Of a stretch of 64,000 nucleotides of DNA, positions 23,084-31,621 are shown in pieces. Position 1 is the stretch's first letter; each line of letters opens with the position of its first letter. Both the position numbers and the translations under genes were made by a program. Source of the stretch: Betaproteobacteria bacterium (GTDB taxonomy: Bacteria; Pseudomonadota; Gammaproteobacteria; Burkholderiales; Rhodocyclaceae); assembly GCA_016208415.1 (NCBI GenBank), contig JACQYB010000063.1, forward strand, positions 1-64,000, read 5' to 3'. The notes under the pieces are model-generated. The model made no database searches. It was not told the origin of the DNA and was given only the letters and a program-made list of their open reading frames with translations.

Positions 23084-25503
23084 GCCTGCGCCCCGTCCAT
23101 TGGTCTAAGACCGGACGTGACTGGCTGGCGACCAGCTTCGCCAGCCGCGTCGCCTTCCTCGCCCTGTCTCTCACTCTGGGCGTCGCCCTGGGTGTCGGCG
23201 CCTTGTCCTATGCCGCCCTGCGCGTCCAGATCGAGGCCTCCATCCGGCAGGATCTGGAGGCGCAAACCCGGCTGGTGGAGGAGCGTCTGCATTTCGCCCT
23301 CGACGAGGCGGGCGAGGAGCTGGAGACACTGTCCCGCAATGCCCTGATCGTCAACGGCCTGGTGGACTCCCAGGGACGTGATGCCTACCTGCTGCCCTTC
23401 CTGCGCGACTTTCGCCTCGCCCTGCCTGGCAAGCAGGACATCGCGCTGACGCTGCACGACTTCAGCGGGGCGCCGGTCATCGACGCCGGCCAGGGCATCG
23501 CCATCGCTGCGGACGTGGTGGGCCAGGCCCTCGCGTCCGGAATGCCCCAGGCCCGGATCGTCGCGCATCAGGGCGAGGCCTATCTGGAGCTGGTGCAGCC
23601 CGTTCACTTCCCACCCACCCGCAGCATCGAAGGCGCGCTGACCGCGCTCATCCGGATGGTGCCCCTGCTCGGCTCGGCCGGCACCGACCTGAGCGAAGGC
23701 CTCCACCTGCACCTGCGCGCGGGAGAACGGACGCTGGCACGCACCGGCGCCGCGCAGGAGCAAGACATTCATGTGGAAAGAACGCTCAGGCTGGGCGCCC
23801 CCTTCGATGCACTGGGGTTGCGCCTCACCCTCGCAAGCCCGGCGCAGCGTGTCCAGGGCCCGCTCAACCGGCTGACGCTGATCCATGTGGCCGGCATCTT
23901 CATCCTCCTGCCCCTGGTGGGCTGGTTCGCCTACCGCGGGGCGCGCCGCCTGGTGGCGCCGCTCGAACGGCTCGGCGCGACGGTCGAGCACATCGCCGGC
24001 AGCGGCGCGATCATGGCGCCGCCGCCCATCGAGGGCCCGGACGAGGTGGGCCGGCTGGCCGACGCCTTCGGCCGGATGCTGGAGCGGCTGCACACCGCCC
24101 ACGAGGAACTGGAACAGCGCGTGCGGGAGCGCACCGAGGCCCTCGGCGAAAACCGGGCCTTCCTCGCGGACCTCATCGAGCACAGCGGCTCGCTGATCTT
24201 CGTCAAGGATCGCGAGGGGCGCTACGAACTGATCAACCGGAAGTGGGAGACGGTCACCGGCCTCGGCCGCGACGAGGTGCTCGGGCGCACGGACCTGGAG
24301 CTCTTCCCGCCACCCATCGGCGAGACCTTCCGCGCCAACGACCTGCGCGTTCTGGCGGCCGACCAGGCAGAAGAGGTCGAGGAGATCCTGAACGATGCCA
24401 CGGGGATGCGCTACTTCCTGTCGGTGAAATTCCCGCTGCGCACGGCTGACGGCGAAGTCAGGGGGCTGTGCGGCATGACCACCGAAGTCACCGAACGCAA
24501 GCGCGCCGAACTGCTCACCACCTGCGGCCAGCATGTGCTGGAGATGATCGTCGGCGGGCATGACCTCAAGGAGGTGCTGGAGCGCCTGATGCGGGATGTG
24601 GAGGCGATGACGCCCGACATGCTCGCCTCGATCCTGCTGCTCGACGCCGACGGCGTGCATGTGCGCCACGGCGCCGCGCCCAGCCTGCCCGACGCCTACA
24701 ACCGCGCCATCGACGGCGCGGCCATCGGCCCCGGCGCGGGTTCCTGCGGCACCGCCGCCTGGCACAAGGAACAGGTGATCGTCACCGACATCGAAACCGA
24801 CCCGCTGTGGGTCGACTACCGCGAACTCGCCCTGGCGCACGGGCTGCGCGCCAGTTGGTCCACGCCCATCGTCAGCCCGACGGGCGTGGTGCTGGGCACC
24901 TTCGGCACCAAGACTTATGCCTTCATCGGTCTGGAGCGCGTGGGCGGTGTGATGGTCTACGATGTGAGCACGCCCACGGCGCCTTCCTTCGTCACCTATC
25001 TCAACTCCCGCGCCGGGAAGGAGCCGGGCGAGCTGGAATTCCGCGCCGTCCTGCCCGACGGCCGGATCCGCGTCATCAACGGCCGCGGCACCCTGGAATG
25101 CGCGGCCGACGGCCGGCCGATCCGCATGGTGGGCACGGCGCAGGACATCACCGAACACAGGCAGGCCGAGGGGCAGTTGCGCAAGCTTGCCCAGGCCGTC
25201 GAACAGAGCCCCGAGAGCATCGTCATCACCAACCTGGAGGCCGAGATCGAATATGTGAACGAGGCCTTCGTCCGCGCCACGGGCTACAGCCGCGAGGAAG
25301 CGATCGGTCAGAACCCGCGCATCCTGCACTCCGGCAAGACGCCGAGGGAAACCCACCAGGCGCTGTGGGAAGCCATCAGCCACGGCCAGCCCTGGAAGGG
25401 CGAGTTCATCAACCAGCGCAAGGACGGCAGCGAATACGTCGAGTTCGCCTTCATCACCCCCTCTGCCAGCCGGATGGGCGCATCAGCCACTATGTCGCTG
25501 TGA
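23080..25503 (+). CDS. Membrane PAS/GAF sensor, N-terminal part of split hybrid kinase
   Basis: The 807-residue part has a transmembrane helix at ~20-46, a periplasmic sensor region, and a second helix at ~267-287 ([18 protein letters not shown]). HAMP follows (~288-340), then PAS (~365-475, [16 protein letters not shown]), GAF (~490-610), a PAC-like segment ([20 protein letters not shown]) and a second PAS. Between GAF and PAC, residues 611-644 ([19 protein letters not shown]) do not belong to these domains. They look like part of a choice-of-anchor-type extracellular protein. The frame ends early at [13 protein letters not shown] because a C-run at 25457-25461 is one base short. Restoring a base continues into [15 protein letters not shown]. 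The start overlaps the binding-protein stop. Confidence 0.85.
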   Translation: MSLRPVHWSKTGRDWLATSFASRVAFLALSLTLGVALGVGALSYAALRVQIEASIRQDLEAQTRLVEERLHFALDEAGEELETLSRNALIVNGLVDSQGRDAYLLPFLRDFRLALPGKQDIALTLHDFSGAPVIDAGQGIAIAADVVGQALASGMPQARIVAHQGEAYLELVQPVHFPPTRSIEGALTALIRMVPLLGSAGTDLSEGLHLHLRAGERTLARTGAAQEQDIHVERTLRLGAPFDALGLRLTLASPAQRVQGPLNRLTLIHVAGIFILLPLVGWFAYRGARRLVAPLERLGATVEHIAGSGAIMAPPPIEGPDEVGRLADAFGRMLERLHTAHEELEQRVRERTEALGENRAFLADLIEHSGSLIFVKDREGRYELINRKWETVTGLGRDEVLGRTDLELFPPPIGETFRANDLRVLAADQAEEVEEILNDATGMRYFLSVKFPLRTADGEVRGLCGMTTEVTERKRAELLTTCGQHVLEMIVGGHDLKEVLERLMRDVEAMTPDMLASILLLDADGVHVRHGAAPSLPDAYNRAIDGAAIGPGAGSCGTAAWHKEQVIVTDIETDPLWVDYRELALAHGLRASWSTPIVSPTGVVLGTFGTKTYAFIGLERVGGVMVYDVSTPTAPSFVTYLNSRAGKEPGELEFRAVLPDGRIRVINGRGTLECAADGRPIRMVGTAQDITEHRQAEGQLRKLAQAVEQSPESIVITNLEAEIEYVNEAFVRATGYSREEAIGQNPRILHSGKTPRETHQALWEAISHGQPWKGEFINQRKDGSEYVEFAFITPSASRMGASATMSL

Positions 25504-26705
25504 AGGAGGATGTCACCGAGAAGAAACGGCTGGGTGAGGAACTGGACCGCCACCGCGACCATCTGGAGGAGCTGGTGGCACAGCGCACGGCCCAGCTCAG
25601 CGAAGCGCGCCGGCAGGCGGAGGCCGAGTTGCGCCAACGCCATGCCGGGGCTCGCGTGTTGCTGGCGGAAGACAACCTGGTCAACCGCGAAGTGGCTCTG
25701 GAGCTGCTGCACGCCGTGGGTCTTTCGGTGGATACCGCCGAGGATGGCCGCAAGGCGCTGGAGAAGGCGTCCCGCGATGCCCCCGATCTGATTCTGATGG
25801 ACGTGCAGATGCCCGACATGGACGGCCTGGAAGCCACCCGCGCCATTCGCGCCCTGCCCGGATGGGCGAACAAACCCATCCTGGCCATGACCGCCAACGC
25901 CTTCGATGAAGACCGCCGGGCCTGCCTGGAAGCGGGCATGAACGACTTTGTCGGCAAGCCGGTGGATCCGGAGGCCCTCTACGCCACCCTGCTGCAATGG
26001 CTGTCGGTCAGGGAGGAGCAGGGACGCTCCGACACGGCGGAGCGATCCTCCGCAACGGCGGCCGCCGCGCTCACCCCTGATGAACCCTGCGCGGCGCTTC
26101 CGGAGGCCCTGGCGCCCCTGGGCAGCGTGCCCGGCCTGGATCCGCGGCGCAGCGTGGCGGCCCTGCGCGGCGAGCCGGACAAGTACCTGGCGCTGCTGCG
26201 CCAGTTCGTCGACCTGCACCGGGACGACATGAGCCGGGTGACCCGCTGTCAGACGCACAATGACCCGCCCGGCGCCCGGCAGCTCGCCCACGCCCTGCAG
26301 GGCGCGGCCGCCACCGTGGGCGCATGGGCGGTGGCCGAGGCGGCGAAGCGGCTGGAAGCCGGCTTGCGCGAGGAAGCCCACGACGGGCACGAACGCCGTC
26401 TCGACGCCCTCATCGGCGAGGTCACCAGGGCCTTCGGGCCGCTTGCCACCGTCATGGAAACCTGGCCCGAGGCACCCGAGGCGATTGCGCCCTATCTGGT
26501 GGCCCCTGAAGCGGCCGGCGCCGTGGTGAAAGAACTGGAAAGCCTGCTCGCCGAGAGCGACACCCGCGCCCTGGCCTTCCGCCAGACGCATGCCGCGCTG
26601 CTGCGCAGCGTCCTGGGCCAGCACCACGAGGCGCTCGCCCGGCAACTCGGGCAGTTCGATTTCGAGGGGGCGGCGCAGACCTTGCGGCGTGCGCGGGCCG
26701 GATGA
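25500..26705 (+). pseudogene. C-terminal REC-Hpt part of hybrid kinase, kinase core missing
   Basis: This reading frame continues the upstream sensor after the one-base slip. It begins in the final PAS ([18 protein letters not shown]) and a coiled-coil ([23 protein letters not shown]). Then comes a receiver domain with acidic residues in [14 protein letters not shown], phospho-Asp in [13 protein letters not shown] and Lys in [10 protein letters not shown]. An Hpt domain with a phosphorylatable His in [16 protein letters not shown] follows. The expected HisKA and HATPase_c domains between coiled-coil and receiver are absent. At least 200-250 residues are missing, so the protein cannot autophosphorylate. 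By chance a GTG at 25500 overlaps the upstream stop (GTGA), so coupled translation as a separate REC-Hpt protein is possible. Confidence 0.82.
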
Positions 26706-26817
26706 GGGCCGTTCAGCGCGTCGGCACCGAGCCCGACTCCGCCACGCAAGCGACGGTGGCGGGACGTCACGGAGCGGACCCGCAAGCTGCGCTAAAGCGA
26801 TACGTGCATACGCTTCG

Positions 26818-27993
26818 TTACGGCAGCGCGTTCAAGCCTTCCGTCCGCGCCAGATCGCGCCAAGGCATGACGGGCCAGTCGCTGCGCGGCTGCCCCGGCT
26901 CTCCGCCGTAGATCACCTTGCCGCCGGCCACCGCGTCCGGGAAGAGGCGCGCAAAGGACTTCAGGCCGCGGAAGTAATCCGCATTGACCGTGGCCCCGGC
27001 CTTGATTTCGATGGCATGGCACTGGCGGCCGACGGGCAGGAGCAGGTCCACCTCATGGCCGGCGGCATCGCGGAAGAAATACATCTCGCCCGGTTCCCCG
27101 CGGTTGAATTGACGCTTGAGCACGTCCGCCACCACCAGATTCTCGAACAGGGCGCCAAACAGCGGGTCGCGCGCCACCTGTTCCGGGGTGCGGATGCCCA
27201 ACAGCCAGGCCGCCAGCCCCACGTCGTGGAAGTAGAGCTTCGGGCTCTTCACCAGGCGCTTGTTGGTGTTGGTGAACCACGGCGCCAGCGGGAAGACGAT
27301 GTGGCTGGTCTGTAGCAGGTCGAACCACGCCCGGGCCGTGGCGTGGGAGATGCCGGCGTCGCTGGCAAGCCCGGAGAGGTTCAGGATCTGTCCCACGCGC
27401 CCGGCGCACAGGCGCACGAAGCGTTCGAAGCGCTGCAGTTCATGGACGGCCGACAGTTCGCGCAGATCGCGTTCGACGTAGGTGGCGAAATAGTCCGCGA
27501 GCGCGACCGGGGGATCGAGCCGGCGATCATGGATGCGCGGCAGGAAGCCGGAATGGATGGCTGCGGCGGCATCCGGCAGCGGGCCAAGGCGCGCCAGCTC
27601 GGCCAGGCTGAACGGCAGCAGGCGCAGCACAGCCGTACGGCCGGCCAGCGACTGGGTGACATGCCGCATCAGCTCGAACTGCTGGCTGCCCGTCAGGATG
27701 AAGCGCCCGGGTGTCGGATCGTCGTCCACCATGCCCTGCAGGTACGAGGGCAGTTCCGGCGCGCGCTGGATCTCGTCGAGAATGGCGCCGCCCGCCGCCA
27801 TCTTCAGCAGGCCCCGTGGATCCTCGATGGCCAGGCGGCGCTGATCCGGGTCTTCCAGGTTGATGTAGAGCTTGTCCGGGAACAGGGCGCGGCACAGCGT
27901 CGTCTTGCCGCTCTGGCGCGGACCGGTGAGCGTCACGACCGGGTATTGGTTGGCGCGCTCTTGGAGGACGGGGGCGAGATCGCGGGGGATCAT
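26818..27993 (-). CDS. AAA ATPase with DUF4143 domain
   Basis: The 391-residue protein belongs to the AAA_14/DUF4143 group, stand-alone ATPases with a C-terminal nuclease-like fold. They are common in bacteria but poorly understood. Walker A is VVTLTGPRQSGKTTLCR. Walker B lies in GGAILDEIQRAPEL. Sensor 1 is RFILTGSQQFELM. The DUF4143 part covers LCAGRVGQILNLSGLASDAGIS to SPKLYFHDVGLAAWLLG, and ends with FFRDAAGHEVDLLLPVG and AIEIKAGATVNADYFRGLK. That last pattern resembles the D-(x)n-ExK signature of PD-(D/E)XK enzymes. It stands alone, with its own palindrome-bearing upstream region. Confidence 0.92.
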   Translation of the reverse strand: MIPRDLAPVLQERANQYPVVTLTGPRQSGKTTLCRALFPDKLYINLEDPDQRRLAIEDPRGLLKMAAGGAILDEIQRAPELPSYLQGMVDDDPTPGRFILTGSQQFELMRHVTQSLAGRTAVLRLLPFSLAELARLGPLPDAAAAIHSGFLPRIHDRRLDPPVALADYFATYVERDLRELSAVHELQRFERFVRLCAGRVGQILNLSGLASDAGISHATARAWFDLLQTSHIVFPLAPWFTNTNKRLVKSPKLYFHDVGLAAWLLGIRTPEQVARDPLFGALFENLVVADVLKRQFNRGEPGEMYFFRDAAGHEVDLLLPVGRQCHAIEIKAGATVNADYFRGLKSFARLFPDAVAGGKVIYGGEPGQPRSDWPVMPWRDLARTEGLNALP

Positions 27994-28016
27994 GGTGGCA
28001 TTGTAGCCACCGACTC

Positions 28017-28049
28017 GTGCAAATTGAAGAAAATTTCGTTAGTTTGCAC
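28017..28049. promoter_or_regulatory. Inverted repeat upstream of DUF4143 ATPase
   Basis: GTGCAAA (28017-28023) and TTTGCAC (28043-28049) are exact complements separated by 19 bp of AT-rich sequence. They lie 24-56 bp upstream of the ATPase start. This is a plausible operator or promoter region for that gene. No regulator gene is adjacent. Confidence 0.45.
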
Positions 28050-28104
28050 AAATTGGCCATAACCCACACCGCTACTGGCTTTCAGCCTGCCAGAGCCGGC
28101 TGTC

Positions 28105-28755
28105 TCAGCCCCGCACCAGCCCCCATTCCGCCACCCCTTCACGCAGATGGGCGGCGGAGTAGCCCTCGGACTTGAGCAATTCCACCGCGTCCCGGGCCAT
28201 CAGGCAAAAGGGGCCGCGACAGTAGGCGACCACGGGCCGGTCCTTGGGAAGTTCGGCCAGACGCTGGCGCAACTCCTCCAGCGGAATCGAGCGGGCGAAG
28301 GGCAGGTGCGTGGTCAGGTATTCCTCCGCCGGCCGCACGTCCAGCACCACCACCTCGCCGCGGCGCGCCGCCTTCATCAGCGTTTCGCGGTCGCTGGGGA
28401 CCAGTTCGTTGGGTTCGCTGGCGATGCGGGCGAGCGCCATCTGCAGTTCCACCAGCCGCTCCTTCGCCAACAAGTGGATGGCGACCCAGAAGTCCGCCAC
28501 GGCCTTGTCGGCCAGCCGATAGACGATGTTCTTGCCGCGCCGCTCGGTGTCCACCAGGCGCGCGCTGCGCAGTTCCCGCAGGTGGGCGCTGGCGAGCTTC
28601 ATGCTGATGGCCGCCTGGCGCGCCAGGGTCTCGACGGTCTTCTCGCCCTGGCACAGCAGTTCGATCAGTTCCAGCCGCTTGGGGCTGGAGGCCGCCTTGC
28701 CGATGCGGGCCACCTGCTCGTACAGCAGATCCTTTGTGGGGCGAGGGATATTCAT
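28105..28755 (-). CDS. ArsR-type regulator fused to rhodanese domain
   Basis: The 216-residue protein joins an ArsR winged helix (residues 1-100) to a single rhodanese domain (~115-216). The DNA-binding helix is in ARQAAISMKLASAHLRELRSARLV, and the beta-wing is ERRGKNIVYRL. The rhodanese active loop is AYCRGPFCLMARDAVEL with catalytic Cys in CRGPFC. Such fusions are thought to sense sulfane sulfur or persulfides. A Cys in LIELLCQGEKTVETL is at the position where persulfide-sensing ArsR proteins carry a reactive thiol. A strong palindrome lies 65-93 bp upstream (28820-28848). A near copy is found before the DsrE gene at 40643. It is divergent from the thioredoxin/molybdoenzyme operon. Confidence 0.9.
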   Translation of the reverse strand: MNIPRPTKDLLYEQVARIGKAASSPKRLELIELLCQGEKTVETLARQAAISMKLASAHLRELRSARLVDTERRGKNIVYRLADKAVADFWVAIHLLAKERLVELQMALARIASEPNELVPSDRETLMKAARRGEVVVLDVRPAEEYLTTHLPFARSIPLEELRQRLAELPKDRPVVAYCRGPFCLMARDAVELLKSEGYSAAHLREGVAEWGLVRG

Positions 28756-28800
28756 TGCATCAATCTAATGAGCGATGGTGTGAGCGTCTATTCTCTTGAC
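28756..28800. promoter_or_regulatory. Possible second operator half-site of ArsR-rhodanese gene
   Basis: ATCAATCTAA lies at about 28759-28768, a few bases upstream of the arsR-rhodanese ATG. It resembles the first half of the palindrome ATCAATCCAA at 28824-28833. It could support autoregulation. The second half is poorly conserved. Confidence 0.35.
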
Positions 28801-28819
28801 CTGTTGGGCGCGCGATGAT

Positions 28820-28848
28820 CTAATCAATCCAAGCATCGTTGGATTGTA
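28820..28848. promoter_or_regulatory. Sulfur-regulon operator palindrome, site 1
   Basis: AATCCAA (28826-28832) and TTGGATT (28839-28845) form a perfect 7-bp palindrome around GCATCG, within a conserved 29-bp block starting CTAATC. The same block, starting CTAATCAATCCAA, recurs at 40643-40671. Site 1 lies between the divergent arsR-rhodanese gene and the 29047 operon, so it could control both. Confidence 0.7.
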
Positions 28849-29046
28849 CAGGGTGCTGCGAAGCTGCCGCGGGATCGGGGCGGCCCGCCCTGCAGCGCGA
28901 CTGCAATGCCCTGCGCCGCGACTGTGCACAGGCTACCTGAAAGCTATGCTACAAGTTTGGCGACGCGCCGGCCGCGTCCCGACCGCGTCCCGTTGAAGAA
29001 GAACATTTCCCGGCGGCTCGTGCCGCCACCTGACGGAGGAGACGAC

Positions 29047-29484
29047 ATGAAAGCCACACCGCTGCTGTCCCTGCTCGTGATCGCCGGCCTGGCCGCCGCT
29101 TCCGGTCCGGCGCTGGCCCAGGTGCCCGGCCCCACCGCCCTCGGCGGCCAGAAGGTGCTGACCCTGATTTCCCGCGATCCACCCGGGGTGCGCTGCAACA
29201 ACAACATCCAGATCGCCGCCGAGCTTTCCAACATCTACAAGATTCCCGTCGTCGTGGTGCCGGTGAGCCAGGCCGGAGCGGGCGCCAAGGCGCCGTCCGT
29301 CTATTACGGCGGGCAGCTCCTGGCGCAGGACGGCGGCGACTTCAACGGCATGGTGAGCTACCAGATGATCGCCGACGTGCTCGAAATCGAGGGCGCGCCC
29401 CGGCAGGAGCAGCAGGGGCGGCTCATGGAGGTGAAGAAGGACTTCGAGACGCTGAAGACCTCGATCAAGGCCGCAGAGAACTGA
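29047..29484 (+). CDS. Periplasmic protein of unknown family in thioredoxin operon
   Basis: This 145-residue protein is not recognised. A clear signal peptide (PLLSLLVIAGLAAASGPALA, cleavage before QVPGPT) shows export. The mature part has one Cys in GVRCNNNIQIAAELSNIYKIP and a PSVYYGGQLLAQ segment. The overall alpha/beta layout could be thioredoxin-like, but it lacks a CxxC. GGAGGA precedes the ATG at 29047. It is the first gene of a plus-strand run with the next hypothetical gene, a TlpA and a rhodanese. A role in periplasmic thiol or sulfur transfer is suggested by context only. Confidence 0.7.
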   Translation: MKATPLLSLLVIAGLAAASGPALAQVPGPTALGGQKVLTLISRDPPGVRCNNNIQIAAELSNIYKIPVVVVPVSQAGAGAKAPSVYYGGQLLAQDGGDFNGMVSYQMIADVLEIEGAPRQEQQGRLMEVKKDFETLKTSIKAAEN

Positions 29485-29485
29485 A

Positions 29486-29839
29486 ATGGCACGCCTCTCG
29501 ACCAAGCTGCCGGTGGCGGCGTTCGGCCTGTTGTTCGCGGCCGCCGCCGGCGCCGGCGAATGGGAAGGCTGGCTGGTGGGCGAGCCGTGCGCGGCGGCGT
29601 TCCAGGTCGCGGATTGCCCGCTGCGCCATGTGGATCGGCCCGTGCTGCTGCTGGAAAGCGGCGAGAAGCTGGCCTTCGCCTGGGGCGAGGGTCGGGCCGT
29701 GGATGCCGCAGCCGTGGACAAGTCCTACGCGAAGAAGGTGCGCCTGACCGGCGAGTTGAAGGCGGGCGTGATCGCGCCGGTGAAGCTCGACGTGCTGGAG
29801 CTCAGCGGCGAGAAGAAGTTCTTCAAGGGCTGCCTGTGA
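29486..29839 (+). CDS. Small periplasmic hypothetical protein
   Basis: The 117-residue frame begins with a signal peptide (PVAAFGLLFAAAAGAG). The mature part (EWEGWLVGEPCAAAFQVADCPLRHVDRPVLLL) contains three cysteines, two of them close together (EPCAAAFQVADCP), with another at the end (FFKGCL). The pattern suggests a disulfide-bearing or redox-active small protein. I do not recognise the family. It starts two bases after the previous stop, so it is certainly in the same operon. Its stop overlaps the likely GTG start of the next gene. Confidence 0.65.
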   Translation: MARLSTKLPVAAFGLLFAAAAGAGEWEGWLVGEPCAAAFQVADCPLRHVDRPVLLLESGEKLAFAWGEGRAVDAAAVDKSYAKKVRLTGELKAGVIAPVKLDVLELSGEKKFFKGCL

Positions 29840-30504
29840 GGGGCGGTCTGCCGGGCGGTGGGTCCGCGGTTCGGCCGGGCGGCGGAGCCGCGTCTCGACC
29901 CGATGGCGGGTCCGCGCTTCAGCGAAGCGGGGTGTCCGCGGTCTGGCTGCTGAACGCTCGCTCCGCGACCCACGGGCGCCTGCTCGCCGCTGCTGCGCTG
30001 CTGGCGCTGGCGCAGCCCGTGCCGGCCGCCCTGCCGGAGGCGGAGCGGGCGGGCAGGGCCGGCATGGAAGCCTATCCGGTGGCGCTGCGTGCTCCGTCAT
30101 GGCATCTGGCCACGCTCGACGGCGTATCGCGCGGGCCGGAGGACTATCACGGCCGGGTCGTGCTGCTCAACTTCTGGGCGAGTTGGTGCCCGCCCTGCCG
30201 CGACGAGTTCCCTTCCCTGGAACGGCTGCAACGCAAGCTCGGCGGCAGGGACTTCACCGTGCTGGCGGTCAGCGTGTCCGATTCGACGCAAGGCGTGGCG
30301 CGCTTCCTCGGCGGCCGGCCGCCGGTCTTCGACATCCTGATGGACGACGACGGCAAGGTGGCCGCCGCTTTCCGCGCCCGGGGCGTGCCGGTGACCTACC
30401 TGCTCGACCGCCAGGGGCGGCTCGTCGCCGGCAAGACCGGGCCGCAGCAGTGGGACGGTCCGGAGATGGAAGCGCTCATCCGGCAGGCCATCGGCCGGCA
30501 TTGA
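29836..30504 (+). CDS. TlpA-like periplasmic thioredoxin
   Basis: The conserved part is a TlpA/ResA-type thiol-disulfide oxidoreductase. LLNFWASWCPPCRDEFPSLERL has the WCPPC active site, and VPVTYLLDRQGRLVAG contains the conserved cis-Pro loop. A signal segment (GRLLAAAALLALAQPVPAA) precedes it. The extreme N-terminus is uncertain. A GTG at 29836 overlaps the upstream stop, but the first ~45 residues are Gly/Arg/Ala-rich. They are encoded by a GC-rich, partly palindromic stretch (about 29855-29960) that may itself be an insertion. The enzyme probably reduces or protects thiols in the periplasm for the neighbouring rhodanese and molybdoenzyme. Confidence 0.82.
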   Translation: MRGGLPGGGSAVRPGGGAASRPDGGSALQRSGVSAVWLLNARSATHGRLLAAAALLALAQPVPAALPEAERAGRAGMEAYPVALRAPSWHLATLDGVSRGPEDYHGRVVLLNFWASWCPPCRDEFPSLERLQRKLGGRDFTVLAVSVSDSTQGVARFLGGRPPVFDILMDDDGKVAAAFRARGVPVTYLLDRQGRLVAGKTGPQQWDGPEMEALIRQAIGRH

Positions 30505-30511
30505 ACATGGA

Positions 30512-30650
30512 AACCGCTTTCAACGCGGAGTGCGCAGAGAGCGCAAAGAACGCAGGGCGTTACGAGGCAGAGCCGACTTACCCGATGGGTGAATGCTCGT
30601 TTTTCCTCCGCGGCCTCCGTATCTCTGCGCGCTCCGCGTTGAAAGCGGTT
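30512..30650. repeat. 139-bp element with 29-bp terminal inverted repeats
   Basis: The left arm (30512-30540) starts AACCGCTTTCAACGCGGAG, and the right arm (30622-30650) is its reverse complement with one mismatch (28 of 29). It fills the gap between the TlpA gene and the rhodanese gene and holds no ORF of note. It looks like a small non-coding mobile palindrome. It could also weaken read-through between the two genes. Confidence 0.75.
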
Positions 30651-30684
30651 CAACCGAGATCTCAAGTTGCAGGAAAGTGACGTG

Positions 30685-31533
30685 ATGCGTGTCGTGACGA
30701 TCTGGCTGGCCCTGCTCTGGTCTGCCGCGGCGGCGGGCGCCGATTTCCTGGTGAGCGGCGAGGGCCTCTCCGCGGAGATGAAGCACGGCAGGGTGCGCCT
30801 CATCGACGCCGAGAACGCCGAGAACTTCGCCCGCGCCCACCTGCCCGGCGCGGCGAACCTGTACTACATGGAACTGGAGGACGCCGAGGAGAATGCGAAA
30901 ACCGGCCTGCCCGTCTTCCCCCAGCTCGGCGCCTCGAAATTCGCCGCCCTGGGGCTGACGCGAGACGCCGACATCGTCGTCTATGACGGCGGCGACGGGC
31001 GGGCCGCTTCGGCCGTGTGGTACATCCTGCGCTTCCTGGGACACGAGAAGGTGCGCATCCTCGACGGCGGCTTCCGCAAGTGGCTGAAGGAAGGACGGCC
31101 GGTGACCCAGGACGTGCCGAAGCTCGTCAAGGCCACCTACGCGCCGAAGCCGCGCGCCGACTGGGCGGTGAAAACGCGGGACCTCGATCCCGGACGCATG
31201 CTGGTGCTCGACGCGCGGGGCCTGGGCGAATTCGCCGGCAAAGAGACCGGCGGCGCGCGCCAGGGCGGCCACATCCCGGGCGCGCAGGCCTTCCCCTGGA
31301 CACGGCTCGCGGGCGAATCGGCCAGCTTCAGGTCGCCGGACGAGATGAGGAAGATCCTCGCCGCCGCGGGCATCAACCCCGATCAGGAAATCGTCACCTA
31401 CTGCAACCCCGGACTGGGCCGCTCGACCTGGCTGCTGGCGGCGCTGACCCTGGCCGGCTACGACAAGGTGAAGGTCTATCCCGGCTCATGGATCGAGTGG
31501 GCCTCCGATCCGGGGCGGCCGATCGAAAGGTAA
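30685..31533 (+). CDS. Periplasmic two-domain rhodanese (sulfurtransferase)
   Basis: The 282-residue protein has a signal peptide (TIWLALLWSAAAAGA) and two rhodanese domains. The first (~20-145: LIDAENAENFARAHLPGA) lacks the active Cys and is structural. The second (~155-280) contains ARQGGHIPGAQAFPW and the active-site loop VTYCNPGLGRSTWL with the persulfide-forming Cys. It moves sulfane sulfur between donor and acceptor thiols. The start ATG at 30685 has AGGAAAG about eight bases upstream. It is directly before the molybdoenzyme genes, separated by another copy of the repeat family. It may supply or receive sulfur for the molybdoenzyme's substrate. Confidence 0.9.
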   Translation: MRVVTIWLALLWSAAAAGADFLVSGEGLSAEMKHGRVRLIDAENAENFARAHLPGAANLYYMELEDAEENAKTGLPVFPQLGASKFAALGLTRDADIVVYDGGDGRAASAVWYILRFLGHEKVRILDGGFRKWLKEGRPVTQDVPKLVKATYAPKPRADWAVKTRDLDPGRMLVLDARGLGEFAGKETGGARQGGHIPGAQAFPWTRLAGESASFRSPDEMRKILAAAGINPDQEIVTYCNPGLGRSTWLLAALTLAGYDKVKVYPGSWIEWASDPGRPIER

Positions 31534-31537
31534 GTAT

Positions 31538-31612
31538 GGCTCCCCACGCTCGCAAACCCGGCTCGCTGTCCACCACAGGGGGGCGCTGCCTTCCTTGGGG
31601 CGGCCCGGCGGA
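31538..31612. repeat. Divergent copy of the GC-rich palindromic element (E)
   Basis: CCCCACGCTCGCAAACCCGG and the later CCTTGGGGCGGCCCGGCGG match the element family. The variant resembles the copy in the PLP lyase (38209) more than the others. It lies between the rhodanese stop and the molybdoenzyme start and supplies the GGAAGG that may act as the latter's ribosome site. Confidence 0.6.
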
Positions 31613-31621
31613 AGGCTGACC

